Shown here in pieces: positions 45,242 to 53,670 of a stretch of 64,000 bases of DNA. Every line of letters starts with the position of its first letter. Position 1 is the first letter of the stretch. The stretch lies in contig NZ_JADCLL010000006.1 in assembly GCF_015070375.1 (NCBI RefSeq), forward strand, positions 124,001 to 188,000. The letters run 5' to 3'. The position numbers were made by a program, and so were the translations under genes. The notes under the pieces were generated by a model. The model ran no database searches. It saw only the letters and a program-made list of their open reading frames with translations, and was not told the DNA's origin. The DNA is from Nocardioides kribbensis (GTDB taxonomy: Bacteria; Actinomycetota; Actinomycetes; Propionibacteriales; Nocardioidaceae).

Positions 45242-45341
45242 GTCTCCCTCACCCCGCACAGCAGCCCCCGAGCTCCACGAGCGAGGCTAGGGAAGGCGCT
45301 CAGGGGCGCGCGGCCAGCTGCGGGCAGATGGCCCGAAAGGA

Positions 45342-45650
45342 CTACTTCTCGGGCAGATCCATGTCCGAAGGACTGAGCTCCTCGACGTTGACGTCCTTGA
45401 ACGTCAGCACCTTCACGTTCTTGGCGAAGCGGGCGGGGCGGTACATGTCCCAGACCCAGGCGTCGCTCATCGACACCTCGAAGAAGACGTCGCCGGCCTC
45501 GGTGCGCGCCTTCACGTCGACCTGGTTGCACAGGTAGAAGCGCCGGTCGGTCTCGACGACGTACTTGAAGATGCCCACGACATCGCGGTACTCGCGGTAG
45601 AGGGTCAGCTCCATCTCGGTCTCGTACTTCTCGAGATCCTCGGCGCTCAT
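45342..45650 (-). CDS. DUF2469 family protein
   Basis: Actinobacteria-specific protein of 102 residues, strongly conserved: SAEDLEKYETEMELTLYREYRDVV at the N-terminus and SDAWVWDMYRPARF in the middle. No function is established. It usually lies between rnhB/lepB and yraN, as here. Separated from rnhB by the DUF2071 gene on the opposite strand. ATG at 45650 follows GGAGAG. Confidence 0.93.
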   Translation of the reverse strand: MSAEDLEKYETEMELTLYREYRDVVGIFKYVVETDRRFYLCNQVDVKARTEAGDVFFEVSMSDAWVWDMYRPARFAKNVKVLTFKDVNVEELSPSDMDLPEK

Positions 45651-45724
45651 CGCTCTCCTCGTCGTCGGTGCGGGCGGGCCCGAGGGGTGGGGTCGCGGGC
45701 CGTGCGCACTGGCATCGTAGACAC

Positions 45725-46504
45725 GTGAGCGACACCCGAGTGCCCCCAGGCCCGGGGCGGCCCGTCGAGGCCCAGGGGCCCCCGCTGCCGGGCCGCCCGA
45801 TCATGAACCAGTGGTGGCGCGACATCGCCTTCGTCCACTGGCGCGTCGATCCCGACCGGGTGGCACCGCTGCTCCCGCCGGGGGTGCGCCCCGACCTGCA
45901 CGACGGCAGTGCCTGGGTCGGCCTCATCCCCTTCCGGATGGTGGAGGCGGGCTTCGGGCGGCGCAGCACGGCGCCGTGGTTCGGCACCTTCCTCGAGACC
46001 AACGTCAGGCTCTACTCCACCGACGACCGCGGCCGTCACGGCGTGGTCTTCCGCTCCCTCGAGGCCGAGCGGCTCGCGGTGGTGGCCGGCGCCAACCTCA
46101 CCTTCAACGTGCCCTACCGCTGGGCCGGCATGACGATGGCCCCGGCCGCGCTCCCCCACGACGCCGACGTCACCGGCGCCCGCGTCCGCTACGACTCCGT
46201 ACGCCGCGCCCGCGGCCGCGCGCGCAGCCGCCTCGAGATCGAGGTGGGCGAGCCGGTCGCCGAGCCCAGCCCGCTCGACCTCTTCCTCACCGCCCGCTTC
46301 GGGCTGCACACCAGCGTGCTGGGGCGCACCCTGTGGGTGCCCAACACCCACGGCCCGTGGCCGTTGCGCCGCGCCCGGGTGAGCGCCCTCGACGACGAGC
46401 TGGTCGCCGCGGCCGGTCTCCCCGGCGTGAGCGGGTCAGCGCCCGACTCGGTGCTGTTCTCGACCGGGGTGCAGACCCGCTTCGGGGTGCCCGAGCGGCT
46501 CTGA
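45725..46504 (+). CDS. DUF2071 (YqjF-like) protein
   Basis: Protein of 259 residues of the DUF2071 family: MNQWWRDIAFVHWRVDPDRVAPLLPPGV near the N-terminus, FLETNVRLYSTDDRGRHGVVF, and the C-terminal SVLFSTGVQTRFGVPERL. The fold resembles acetoacetate decarboxylase; no activity is established. It is a single + strand gene inside a minus-strand housekeeping block, and its last 69 bases overlap the 3' end of rnhB. The GTG at 45725 has CATCGT six bases upstream and no Shine-Dalgarno. Confidence 0.85.
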   Translation: MSDTRVPPGPGRPVEAQGPPLPGRPIMNQWWRDIAFVHWRVDPDRVAPLLPPGVRPDLHDGSAWVGLIPFRMVEAGFGRRSTAPWFGTFLETNVRLYSTDDRGRHGVVFRSLEAERLAVVAGANLTFNVPYRWAGMTMAPAALPHDADVTGARVRYDSVRRARGRARSRLEIEVGEPVAEPSPLDLFLTARFGLHTSVLGRTLWVPNTHGPWPLRRARVSALDDELVAAAGLPGVSGSAPDSVLFSTGVQTRFGVPERL

Positions 46505-47170
46505 GCCCGCGGGGGGCTCCAGGCCCGCGGCGCGGCGGACGTTGACGAAGCGCATCCGGTGCACCGGCGAGGGGCCGTGCTCGTGCAGCGCCGCGGTGTG
46601 GGTCTCGGTGATGTAGCCCTTGTGGGTGGCGAAGTCGTAGGCCGGCCACTGCTCGTGCAGCTCGGTCATGATCCGGTCGCGGGTGACCTTGGCCAGCACC
46701 GAGGCCGCGGAGATGCAGGCGGCCACCCGGTCGCCCTTCCAGACCGCCAGCCCCGGCGCGCCGAGGCCGTCGACGGGGAAGCCGTCGGTGAGCACGTAGT
46801 CGGGGGCCACGTCGAGCAGGGCCACCGCACGGCGCAGCGCCTCGATGTTGGCGACGTGCATGCCGAGGCGGTCGCACTCCTCCTGCGAGACCACGACGAC
46901 CGACCAGGCGAGGGCACGCCGCACGACCTGGTCGTAGCACCGCTCGCGGGCCCGCTCGGTCAGCAGCTTGGAGTCGGCCAGACCCGGCACGATCCCCGCC
47001 CGACCGGCGGGCAGGATGCAGGCCCCGGCCACGAGCGGGCCGGCGCAGGCGCCGCGCCCGGCCTCGTCGACCCCGGCCACGGTCTCGATGCCGTGGCGTC
47101 GCAGGGCGCGCTCGTAGCCGTAGAGCCCGGCGTCGCGCCGGACCGTGGCACCGCGCGGGAGCAGGCTCAC
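46436..47170 (-). CDS. rnhB: Ribonuclease HII
   Basis: Removes RNA from RNA-DNA hybrids, including single ribonucleotides in DNA. 244 residues. The catalytic D35-E36 pair is in GVDEAGRGACAGP, with further acidic residues in YVLTDGFPV and VTRDRIM. The conserved fold ends near NVRRAAG; the last 26 residues are a Pro/Gly/His-rich extension that is antisense to the conserved end of the DUF2071 gene. The GTG at 47170 overlaps the lepB stop (GTGA). Confidence 0.95.
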   Translation of the reverse strand: MSLLPRGATVRRDAGLYGYERALRRHGIETVAGVDEAGRGACAGPLVAGACILPAGRAGIVPGLADSKLLTERARERCYDQVVRRALAWSVVVVSQEECDRLGMHVANIEALRRAVALLDVAPDYVLTDGFPVDGLGAPGLAVWKGDRVAACISAASVLAKVTRDRIMTELHEQWPAYDFATHKGYITETHTAALHEHGPSPVHRMRFVNVRRAAGLEPPAGSEPLGHPEAGLHPGREQHRVGR

Positions 47171-48015
47171 GACGGGTCGGGCACGTCCGCGAAGACGTCG
47201 GGACGCTCGAGCAGCCCGGCGTGCCCGACGGGCCAGAAGACGGCCATCACCTTGCCGACGATGTCGTCGACCGGCACGAACTCGTCGCCCGGCACGCAGG
47301 CGGTGTCGCCCTCGGCGCACATCTGGAAGCTGGAGTCGGCGGAGTGGCCGCGGTTGTCGCCCATCACGAAGACGGTGCCCACCGGCACGGGTCCCGCCTG
47401 CCAGTCGCAGTCGCCGAGCATCGGCCCGCGGCACTTGATGTTCTTCTCGTCGAGGACGTAGGCGTCCTCCTCCATGGGCAGGCCGTTGACGCTGATCCGC
47501 CCGGCCTCGTCGCAGCACACGATGGTGTCGCCCGCGACGCCGACGACGCGCTTCACGAGGTGGCCGCCGCCGGGGTAGAGGCCGATCGCGTCGAGGCCCT
47601 TCGTGACCGGGTTGCTCGCGGTGCGCGTCTCCTCCTCGCCCAGCCAGTCGCCGGGGTCCTGGAAGACCACGACGTCACCGCGCTCGGGGGTGCCGCCGCC
47701 CCAGTAGGAGACCTTCTGCACCACGATCCGGTCGTTCTCGACCAGGCCGGGCTCCATCGACTCCGAGGGGATGTAGAAGACCTGCAGGAGGAAGGTCTTC
47801 ACCAGCACCGCCAGACCCACCGCGACGGCGAGCAGCACCAGTGTCTCGACCCCGAACGGCAGCGGGCGCTCCCGGCGCGGTCCCCGCGCGCCCGGGAACG
47901 ACCGCGACCGCGACTCCGTGACGGCCGGGTCGGGCTCCGCGCCCCGACCGGTCTCGGTCGGGTGCGCGGTGCCGTCGCTCTCGACGGGCACGGGGTCGCG
48001 GTCGGGTGAGGTCAC
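47167..48015 (-). CDS. lepB: Signal peptidase I
   Basis: Membrane-bound serine/lysine protease that removes signal peptides from exported proteins. 282 residues. A 50-residue hydrophilic N-terminus precedes one membrane segment (about 54-80). Catalytic S86 is in IPSESMEPG, K155 in HLVKRVVGV, and the box VFVMGDNRGHSADS follows. The GTG at 48015 has TAGACT seven bases upstream, so lepB can be expressed from its own leaderless promoter even though it follows rplS. Confidence 0.96.
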   Translation of the reverse strand: MTSPDRDPVPVESDGTAHPTETGRGAEPDPAVTESRSRSFPGARGPRRERPLPFGVETLVLLAVAVGLAVLVKTFLLQVFYIPSESMEPGLVENDRIVVQKVSYWGGGTPERGDVVVFQDPGDWLGEEETRTASNPVTKGLDAIGLYPGGGHLVKRVVGVAGDTIVCCDEAGRISVNGLPMEEDAYVLDEKNIKCRGPMLGDCDWQAGPVPVGTVFVMGDNRGHSADSSFQMCAEGDTACVPGDEFVPVDDIVGKVMAVFWPVGHAGLLERPDVFADVPDPS

Positions 48016-48022
48016 GCGGGTG

Positions 48023-48028
48023 AGTCTA
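48023..48028 (-). promoter_or_regulatory. -10 element of leaderless lepB
   Basis: TAGACT on the minus strand (48028-48023) ends seven bases before the GTG at 48015; there is no ribosome binding site. Confidence 0.4.
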
Positions 48029-48061
48029 GGAAGCCGGTGGTGCTGCGGGGAGCAGAACCGC

Positions 48062-48412
48062 TCAGGCCTCGCGGCGCTCCTTGATCTTCGCCTTCTTGCC
48101 GCGCAGGTTGCGCAGGTAGTAGAGCTTGGCGCGACGCACGTCACCGCGGGTCACGATCTCGATCTCCTCGAAGATCGGGGAGTTCAGGGGGAAGGTGCGC
48201 TCGACACCGACGCCGAAGGACACCTTGCGCACGGTGAAGGTGCGGCCGATGCCGGAGCCCTGGACGCGGATGACGACGCCCTGGAACACCTGGACGCGGG
48301 AGCGGTTGCCCTCGACGACCTTGACGTGGACCTTGATGGTGTCGCCGGCGCGGAAGGCCGGGACGTCGTCGCGCTTGAGGGAGTTGCCGAGCTCGGCAAT
48401 CACGTTGGTCAT
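48062..48412 (-). CDS. rplS: 50S ribosomal protein L19
   Basis: Large-subunit protein at the subunit interface. 116 residues: [35 protein letters not shown] and [19 protein letters not shown] are family hallmarks. The ATG at 48412 follows GAGGAG. The 245-base gap to trmD (48413-48657) has no gene; it probably contains the rplS leader and a promoter, but I could not define either. Confidence 0.97.
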   Translation of the reverse strand: MTNVIAELGNSLKRDDVPAFRAGDTIKVHVKVVEGNRSRVQVFQGVVIRVQGSGIGRTFTVRKVSFGVGVERTFPLNSPIFEEIEIVTRGDVRRAKLYYLRNLRGKKAKIKERREA

Positions 48413-48657
48413 GGTTCTCCTCGCGGGTGCCACAGGTCAGCCGCGGTGTCGGATGGTCGTGCGTGTTCAGGTGTCGGGCGCAGTGCGAGTGGCCGGCGGC
48501 GTCGTGCTCCCCCTGTGGCAGGTGCCCGACGCAGACCCCCCTGCCGGCGGCTGCTGGGCAGCGCCTCGGGGTGATCCGGATTTGGCCGACTGGCCGGTGC
48601 GCAAGTCTGCCACAGCCGGGCGGGCGGGGGTGAATCAGCCTGAGCGGCCGGCCAGCG

Positions 48658-49830
48658 TCAGCCGCGACGGGGCTTGGTCAGCACCGCGGGCCCCGAGGGA
48701 CCGTCGAGCACCTCGCGCACCGAGTAGCCCGCGCGCTTGTAGCGGCGCAGGTTGGCGGTGCTCGCGGCCCCCGTGAAGAGCCGGTACGCCGTGGCCTCCG
48801 GCGCCGCGACGCGCTCGGCGTGCTCGAGCAGGTGGCGTCCCAGCCCGCGCCCGCGCAGGTCGGGTGCCACCATGAGACGCCCGATCTCCCAGGTGCGCCC
48901 GTCGAGCCTTCCCCGCACCGACCCGACGAGACGCCCGGCCGAGCGCACGACGTAGGTGTCCCACGACGACAGCGAGGCCGTGACGTCGTCGAGGCCCTCC
49001 TGCAGCGGAGGGAGGGTGAGGTCGCCGTTGACCAGCGCCTCGCCCACCCAGCACGCCAGCTGGAGGGTGAGGAGCTCGGCCGCGTCGCCGCGCACGGCCG
49101 GCACGGCGGCCCACTCCCCGCTCACCGCGGCGCTGGCGTGCAGCAGGTCGGGGCGCCGCTCGGCCGTGCGTCGCACGGCCTGGTCGTGGCGCCAGGCCGC
49201 GATCGCGCCGTGGTTGCCGCCGAGGAGCACGGGCGGCACGTCGTGGCCGCGCCACGACGCGGGCTTGGTGTAGACGGGGTACTCCAGCAGGCCGTCCTCG
49301 TGCGACTCCTCGACCAGCGAGGCGGCGTTGCCCATGAAGCCCGGCAGCAGTCGCACGACCGCCTCGGTGATGGCGAGCGCCGCCACCTCGCCGCCGTTGA
49401 GCACGTAGTCACCGAGCGAGACCTCACGCACCTCGGCGAGAGTGCGGGCGTGGTCGAGCACCCGCTGGTCGATGCCCTCGTAGCGTCCGCAGGCGAAGAC
49501 CAGCCGCTCGCGACCGGCCAGCTCGCGGGCCAGGGCCTGGGTCATCGGCTCCCCCGACGGCGTCGTGAACACCACCGTGGCCGGCGCCTGGTCGGGCCCG
49601 CCGGCGCCCAGCACCTCGTCGAGCGCCTCACCCCAGGGCTCGGGCTTCATGACCATGCCGGCGCCCCCGCCGTACGGCGTGTCGTCGACGGTGCGGTGGC
49701 GGTCGTGGGCCCACGAGCGCAGGTCGTGCACGTGGAGCTCGATCAGCCCCTTGGCCACCGCCTTGCCGGGCAGCGAGAGCGACAGCGGCGCGAGGTAGTC
49801 GGGGAAGATCGTGAGGTAGTCGAGGCGCAC
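48658..49830 (-). CDS. trmD: tRNA (guanine37-N1)-methyltransferase TrmD fused to a GNAT domain
   Basis: Makes m1G37 in tRNAs, preventing frameshifting. The 390-residue protein is far longer than the usual 230-260. Residues 1-240 are a complete TrmD SPOUT domain: [53 protein letters not shown]. Residues about 250-390 form a GNAT acetyltransferase domain with [23 protein letters not shown] as the acetyl-CoA loop. The reading frame is continuous across the junction, with no stop or start signal. GTG start at 49830, eight bases after the rimM stop. The acetylation target, if any, is unknown. Confidence 0.93.
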   Translation of the reverse strand: MRLDYLTIFPDYLAPLSLSLPGKAVAKGLIELHVHDLRSWAHDRHRTVDDTPYGGGAGMVMKPEPWGEALDEVLGAGGPDQAPATVVFTTPSGEPMTQALARELAGRERLVFACGRYEGIDQRVLDHARTLAEVREVSLGDYVLNGGEVAALAITEAVVRLLPGFMGNAASLVEESHEDGLLEYPVYTKPASWRGHDVPPVLLGGNHGAIAAWRHDQAVRRTAERRPDLLHASAAVSGEWAAVPAVRGDAAELLTLQLACWVGEALVNGDLTLPPLQEGLDDVTASLSSWDTYVVRSAGRLVGSVRGRLDGRTWEIGRLMVAPDLRGRGLGRHLLEHAERVAAPEATAYRLFTGAASTANLRRYKRAGYSVREVLDGPSGPAVLTKPRRG

Positions 49831-49837
49831 GACGGGC

Positions 49838-50428
49838 TCAGGCGTCCTCGGGCAGCGGAGTGACGAGCCCCGGTCGGTCGGCCACGACGACGCGTCGCGC
49901 GACGAGGTCGACCTCGGGCACGAGCGCCTTGACGAAGGGCACGAGGCCCTCGCGGCCCGACGGGGTGCGCACGGTCAGCAGGTCCTGGGCGCCGCCGTGG
50001 ACCAGGGCGGTGACCGTGCCGAGCTCGGTGCCGTCGAGGTCGTGCACCGCGAGGCCGACCAGCTGGTGGTCGTAGTACTCGTCGGGGTCGTCGGGTGTCG
50101 CGTCGGCCGGCACCGTGGCGTGCAGCAGCAGCCCGCGGGCGGCCTCGGCGGCGTTGCGGTCGGGCAGCTCGGCGAAGGTCGCGAGGAGCACGCCCTGGTG
50201 CCAGCGGGTCCGGACGACGCTCACGGAGCGCAGCGGCGAGGAGGAGCCGCGGGGCGCCTCGGCGCGCAGCACCGCGCCGTCGCCGAAGCGGCGCTCGGGC
50301 TCGTCGGTGCGCACGTCGACGGTCACCTCGCCGCGGATGCCGTGGGGCTTGCCGATGCGGCCGACGACCAGCTCGATGGTGGGCTCGCCCGGGGGCGTGC
50401 CGGGGGCGCTCGGAGATGACGGGGGCAC
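49838..50428 (-). CDS. rimM: 16S rRNA processing/30S maturation protein RimM
   Basis: Assists assembly of the 30S head with S19. 196 residues: RimM N-domain with [17 protein letters not shown], then a PRC-barrel ([36 protein letters not shown]). About 20 Pro/Ser-rich residues precede the core. GTG 50428 is chosen because GAGAGG lies seven bases upstream; a longer frame is open but runs through the upstream hairpin. In the rpsP-khpA-rimM-trmD run. Confidence 0.95.
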   Translation of the reverse strand: MPPSSPSAPGTPPGEPTIELVVGRIGKPHGIRGEVTVDVRTDEPERRFGDGAVLRAEAPRGSSSPLRSVSVVRTRWHQGVLLATFAELPDRNAAEAARGLLLHATVPADATPDDPDEYYDHQLVGLAVHDLDGTELGTVTALVHGGAQDLLTVRTPSGREGLVPFVKALVPEVDLVARRVVVADRPGLVTPLPEDA

Positions 50429-50467
50429 GGCGGGTCCTCTCGGTGGTGGCGGGTGGTGCGAAATGCC

Positions 50468-50501
50468 GAACGGGTGCCGCCCCGGGGGGCGGCACCCGTT
50501 C
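50468..50501 (-). terminator. Perfect 14-bp hairpin between khpA and rimM
   Basis: GAACGGGTGCCGCC (50468-50481) pairs exactly with GGCGGCACCCGTTC (50488-50501) around a six-base loop, 36 bases after the khpA stop. It may partly terminate the rpsP-khpA transcript or shield its 3' end. Confidence 0.65.
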
Positions 50502-50537
50502 ACGCGGTTGCCGGTCGGCGCTGCTGGCCCGGAGGGC

Positions 50538-50780
50538 TCAGCGGCGGCGGTCGACGTCGACGAAGTCGACGCGTGCACCCTCGCGACCGGCCAGGGCCGA
50601 CACAACGGTGCGGAAGGCCGACGCCGTGCGCCCGCCGCGACCGATCACCTTGCCGAGGTCGTCGGGGTGGACCCGGACCTCGAGGATCGAGCCGCGTCGC
50701 AGCTGCTTGTCGCGGACCGAGACGTCGTCGGGGTTGTCGACGACGCCGCGGACCAGGTGCTCGAGCGCCTCGGCCAGCAC
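50538..50780 (-). CDS. khpA: KH-domain RNA-binding protein KhpA
   Basis: Small RNA chaperone-like protein, 80 residues, a single type II KH domain with the GxxG loop in LGKVIGRGGRTASAFR. In other Gram-positives KhpA pairs with KhpB/Jag and affects cell division and translation. GTG start at 50780, five bases after the rpsP stop, the usual rpsP-khpA-rimM order. Confidence 0.94.
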   Translation of the reverse strand: MLAEALEHLVRGVVDNPDDVSVRDKQLRRGSILEVRVHPDDLGKVIGRGGRTASAFRTVVSALAGREGARVDFVDVDRRR

Positions 50781-50785
50781 GACGC

Positions 50786-51304
50786 TCAGGCCTCGGTCTT
50801 CTCGGCCTCGGCGTCAGCGGCCGGGGTCTCGGCGGCCTCGGCCTGCTCGGCGGCGACCGCGGGGGTCTCGTCGGCGGGGACCTCGGCCGGCTTTTCCTCG
50901 GCGGGCTTCTCGTCGGCCTTCTTGCTGGCCTTCTTGGTCACGGCGTCGCCCTTGGGGCTGCTGTGCGCCTCGGCGAGGGCCTCGTTGAAGATGTCGAGCT
51001 TGTCGCGCTTGGCGGCCTTCGTCTTCAGCGTGCCCTCGGTGCCGGGGAGACCCTTGTAGGTCTGCCAGTCACCGGTGACCTTGAGGATGGCCTCGACGGC
51101 CTCGGTCGGCTGCGCGCCGACGCCCAGCCAGTACTGCGCCCGGTCGGAGACGACGTCGATGTACGACGGGTCCTCCTTGGGGTGGTACTTGCCGATCTCC
51201 TCGATCACTCGACCGTCGCGCTTCTTGCGCGAGTCGACGACGACGATGCGGTACTGCGGCACCCGGACCTTGCCCAGGCGCTTCAAGCGGATCTTGACGG
51301 CCAC
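50786..51304 (-). CDS. rpsP: 30S ribosomal protein S16
   Basis: Small-subunit assembly protein. 172 residues; the first 85 are the S16 core ([26 protein letters not shown]... starts the protein). The remainder is a Lys then Ala/Glu-rich extension ([19 protein letters not shown]...), probably disordered and common in actinobacteria. The GTG at 51304 follows GAGGAG. First gene of rpsP-khpA-rimM-trmD. Confidence 0.96.
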   Translation of the reverse strand: MAVKIRLKRLGKVRVPQYRIVVVDSRKKRDGRVIEEIGKYHPKEDPSYIDVVSDRAQYWLGVGAQPTEAVEAILKVTGDWQTYKGLPGTEGTLKTKAAKRDKLDIFNEALAEAHSSPKGDAVTKKASKKADEKPAEEKPAEVPADETPAVAAEQAEAAETPAADAEAEKTEA

Positions 51305-51436
51305 GTTTGTGGTGTCTCCTCGTTTATCGTGGTGGGTGAGGGAGCGTGCACCAGGTGGGGAAACACCGGGCCCGATCGCCTCGAGGGCACCGCGCGACCG
51401 GGTGAGAGGGACCGGGCACGCAGGACTCGACGAGCA

Positions 51437-51465
51437 ATGATGCCAGAGACCCCCGGGTGGGCTAA
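51437..51465 (-). promoter_or_regulatory. Putative rpsP promoter
   Basis: TTAGCC (51465-51460) and CATCAT (51442-51437) on the minus strand are separated by 17 bases, predicting a leader of about 125 bases before the rpsP GTG. Confidence 0.4.
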
Positions 51466-51475
51466 ATCGCCCCGC

Positions 51476-51500
51476 GGACCTCCCCGTGGGACCTCCCCGT
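51476..51500 (-). repeat. Tandem 13-bp repeat after gntP
   Basis: GGACCTCCCCGT occurs twice in direct order (51476-51487 and 51489-51500), ending at the gntP stop codon. Significance unknown; possibly a remnant duplication. Confidence 0.5.
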
Positions 51501-52891
51501 CAGATGACGAGGCCGAGCAGCAGCACGAAGACGAGCCCGCTCACCGACAGCACGGTCTCCATCAGCGACCACGACTTGATGGTCTGCCCGACGCTCAGGC
51601 CGAAGTACTCCTTGACCAGCCAGAAGCCGGCGTCGTTGACGTGGGAGAAGAACACCGAGCCCGCGCCGATGGCCAGCACGACCAGCGAGACCTCGCCCTG
51701 GCTGAGCCCCTCGACCAGGCCGAGCATGAGCGCCGAGGCGGTGATGGTGGCGACCGTGGCCGAGCCGGTCGCGAGGCGGATGAGCACGGCCAGGACCCAG
51801 GCGAGGAGCAGCACCGACACGTTGGCGCCGCCGGCCCAGTCGGCCAGCAGCGTGCCGATGCCGGTGTCGACGAGCACCTGCTTGAACCCACCGCCGGCGG
51901 CCACGATGAGCAGGATGCCGGCGATGGCCGGCAGCGAGCTCTCGACCGAGGAGGTGATGGCGGCGCGGTCCATGCCCGAGCCGCGCCCGAGGGTGAACAT
52001 CGCCACGACCACGGCGATCAGCAGGGCGGCGAAGGGGTTGCCGACGACGTCGAAGACCTGCCGCACCGTGTCGGTCTCGTCCTCGATGCCGATGTCGACC
52101 AGGGCCTTGGCCATCATCAGCACCACCGGGAGCAGCACGGTCGCGACCGTCAGGCCGAAGGCCGGCCGGGCGGCGGCGTCGGTGCGCTCCTCGGCCTCGA
52201 AGAGGTCCGGGGCCGGTACGTCGACCCAGCGCCCGGCGAGCCTGCCGAAGAGCGGGCCCGCGACGACCACGGTCGGCACGGCCACGAGCACGCCGAGCGC
52301 CAGCGTCGTACCGAGGTCGGCGCCGAGGGAGTCGATGGCCACCAGCGGACCGGGGTGCGGCGGCACCAGGCCGTGCATGGCCGAGAGCCCGGCCAGGGTG
52401 GGGATGCCGATCGTGATCACCGACAGCTGCGCGCGGCGGGCCACCAGGTAGATCACCGGCATCAGCAGCACGAGCCCGATCTCGAAGAACATCGGCAGCC
52501 CGATGAGCGCACCGACGCCGGCCATGGCCCAGGGCAGCGCCCGGGGCGAGGCCTTGCCGACGATCGTGTCGACGATCTGGTCGGCGCCGCCGGAGTCGGC
52601 GAGGAGCTTGGCGAACATCGCACCCAGCGCGATGAGCGCCCCCACGCCGGCCGCGGTGGACCCGAAGCCCGTGGAGAAGCTCGTGATGACGCCGTTGACG
52701 TTCTGCCCGGCCAGGATGCCGACGGCCAGCGCACCGACGATCAGGGCGAGGAACGGGTGGAGCTTGAGCCAGGTGATCGAGACGACGATGAGGGCGATGG
52801 CCGCCAGGGCCGCCAGCACGAGCCGGCCGCCGCCCGCGACGGGCTCGGCCAGCTCGGCCGCGGCGAGCGGCAGGATCTGCGGGAGGGTCAT
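51500..52891 (-). CDS. gntP: Gluconate permease, GntP family
   Basis: Proton-coupled importer for gluconate or a related sugar acid. 463 residues with about 12-14 membrane segments; family markers are ALGAMFAKLLADSGGADQI, GLPMFFEIGLVLLMP, GLSAMHGLVPPHPGPL, ATGSATVA and FFSHVNDAGFWLVKEY. ATG at 52891 follows AGGAG and lies four bases after the gntK stop, so gntK-gntP is one operon. Control by the divergent FadR-type regulator is likely. Confidence 0.95.
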   Translation of the reverse strand: MTLPQILPLAAAELAEPVAGGGRLVLAALAAIALIVVSITWLKLHPFLALIVGALAVGILAGQNVNGVITSFSTGFGSTAAGVGALIALGAMFAKLLADSGGADQIVDTIVGKASPRALPWAMAGVGALIGLPMFFEIGLVLLMPVIYLVARRAQLSVITIGIPTLAGLSAMHGLVPPHPGPLVAIDSLGADLGTTLALGVLVAVPTVVVAGPLFGRLAGRWVDVPAPDLFEAEERTDAAARPAFGLTVATVLLPVVLMMAKALVDIGIEDETDTVRQVFDVVGNPFAALLIAVVVAMFTLGRGSGMDRAAITSSVESSLPAIAGILLIVAAGGGFKQVLVDTGIGTLLADWAGGANVSVLLLAWVLAVLIRLATGSATVATITASALMLGLVEGLSQGEVSLVVLAIGAGSVFFSHVNDAGFWLVKEYFGLSVGQTIKSWSLMETVLSVSGLVFVLLLGLVI

Positions 52892-52895
52892 GGGG

Positions 52896-53507
52896 TCAGC
52901 TCCTGTCGGCCCGGGCGGGCCAGGGGGTGGCGGGGTCGGACGGGGTGGCGCGGGGGCGGCCAGGGGTGACGACGGGCCCGGCGAGCAGGGCGAGTGCCTG
53001 CTCGACCAGCACGTCGACCGGTCGGTCCACGTCGAGCACGGCGCCCGGCTCACCGGGGGCCAGCGGCTCGAGGGTGGCGAACTGGGAGGCCAGCAGCGAC
53101 GCGGGCATGAAGTGCCCCGGGCGGGCGGCCTGGCGACGCGCGATGACGGCCGGGCTGCCCGCGAGGTGGACGACGAGCAGACGCCCGGCCCCGTCGCGCA
53201 GCCGGTCGCGGTAGGACCGCTTGAGGGCGGAGCAGCTCAGCACTCCCCCGCCGACCTCGTGCTCGCGCAGCCACGAGGCCAGCAGGTCCAGCCACGGGGC
53301 GCGGTCGGCGTCGTCCAGCGGGATCCCCGCAGCCATCTTGGCGATGTTGGCCGCCGGGTGGAAGTCGTCGGCGTCGGCGAAGGGCACCCCCGCGCGTCGG
53401 GCCAGGGCGGCCCCCACCGTCGACTTGCCGGAGCCGGACACCCCCATCACCAGGGCCAGGGGTCTCGCGGGTCCCGGAGGTCCCGGGGGGCGGGTCGTGT
53501 CCGGCAT
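52896..53507 (-). CDS. gntK: Gluconokinase
   Basis: Phosphorylates gluconate to 6-phosphogluconate, feeding the pentose phosphate route. 203 residues of the P-loop kinase fold: Walker A GVSGSGKST at 22-30, FADADDFHPAANIAKMAAGIPL, SCSALKRSYRDRLR and ARPGHFMPASLLASQF. A Pro-rich tail of about 25 residues extends past the fold. ATG at 53507. First gene of gntK-gntP, with a well-formed promoter and a palindromic operator upstream. Confidence 0.95.
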   Translation of the reverse strand: MPDTTRPPGPPGPARPLALVMGVSGSGKSTVGAALARRAGVPFADADDFHPAANIAKMAAGIPLDDADRAPWLDLLASWLREHEVGGGVLSCSALKRSYRDRLRDGAGRLLVVHLAGSPAVIARRQAARPGHFMPASLLASQFATLEPLAPGEPGAVLDVDRPVDVLVEQALALLAGPVVTPGRPRATPSDPATPWPARADRS

Positions 53508-53564
53508 CGTGCTCCCGTCGTCGCGACGGCCGTGACCGTCGACACATCGTGTGACTGCACGCAC

Positions 53565-53593
53565 ACTATGACCAATGATCGGATCATTGGCAA
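53565..53593 (-). promoter_or_regulatory. gntKP promoter with operator in the spacer
   Basis: TTGCCA (53593-53588) and CATAGT (53570-53565) lie 17 bases apart on the minus strand, a good vegetative promoter; the start should be near 53558. The perfect palindrome CCAATGATCgGATCATTGG (53572-53590) fills the spacer, where a bound FadR/GntR-type dimer would block polymerase. This is the clearest regulatory site in the window. Confidence 0.75.
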
Positions 53594-53670
53594 TTGGAAG
53601 GTTCAAAGATGCGTTCTTTTCTCCGACGCTCCGGGTCGACCCTCCCGGCCCGCCTGGGAGGATGGGCGCC

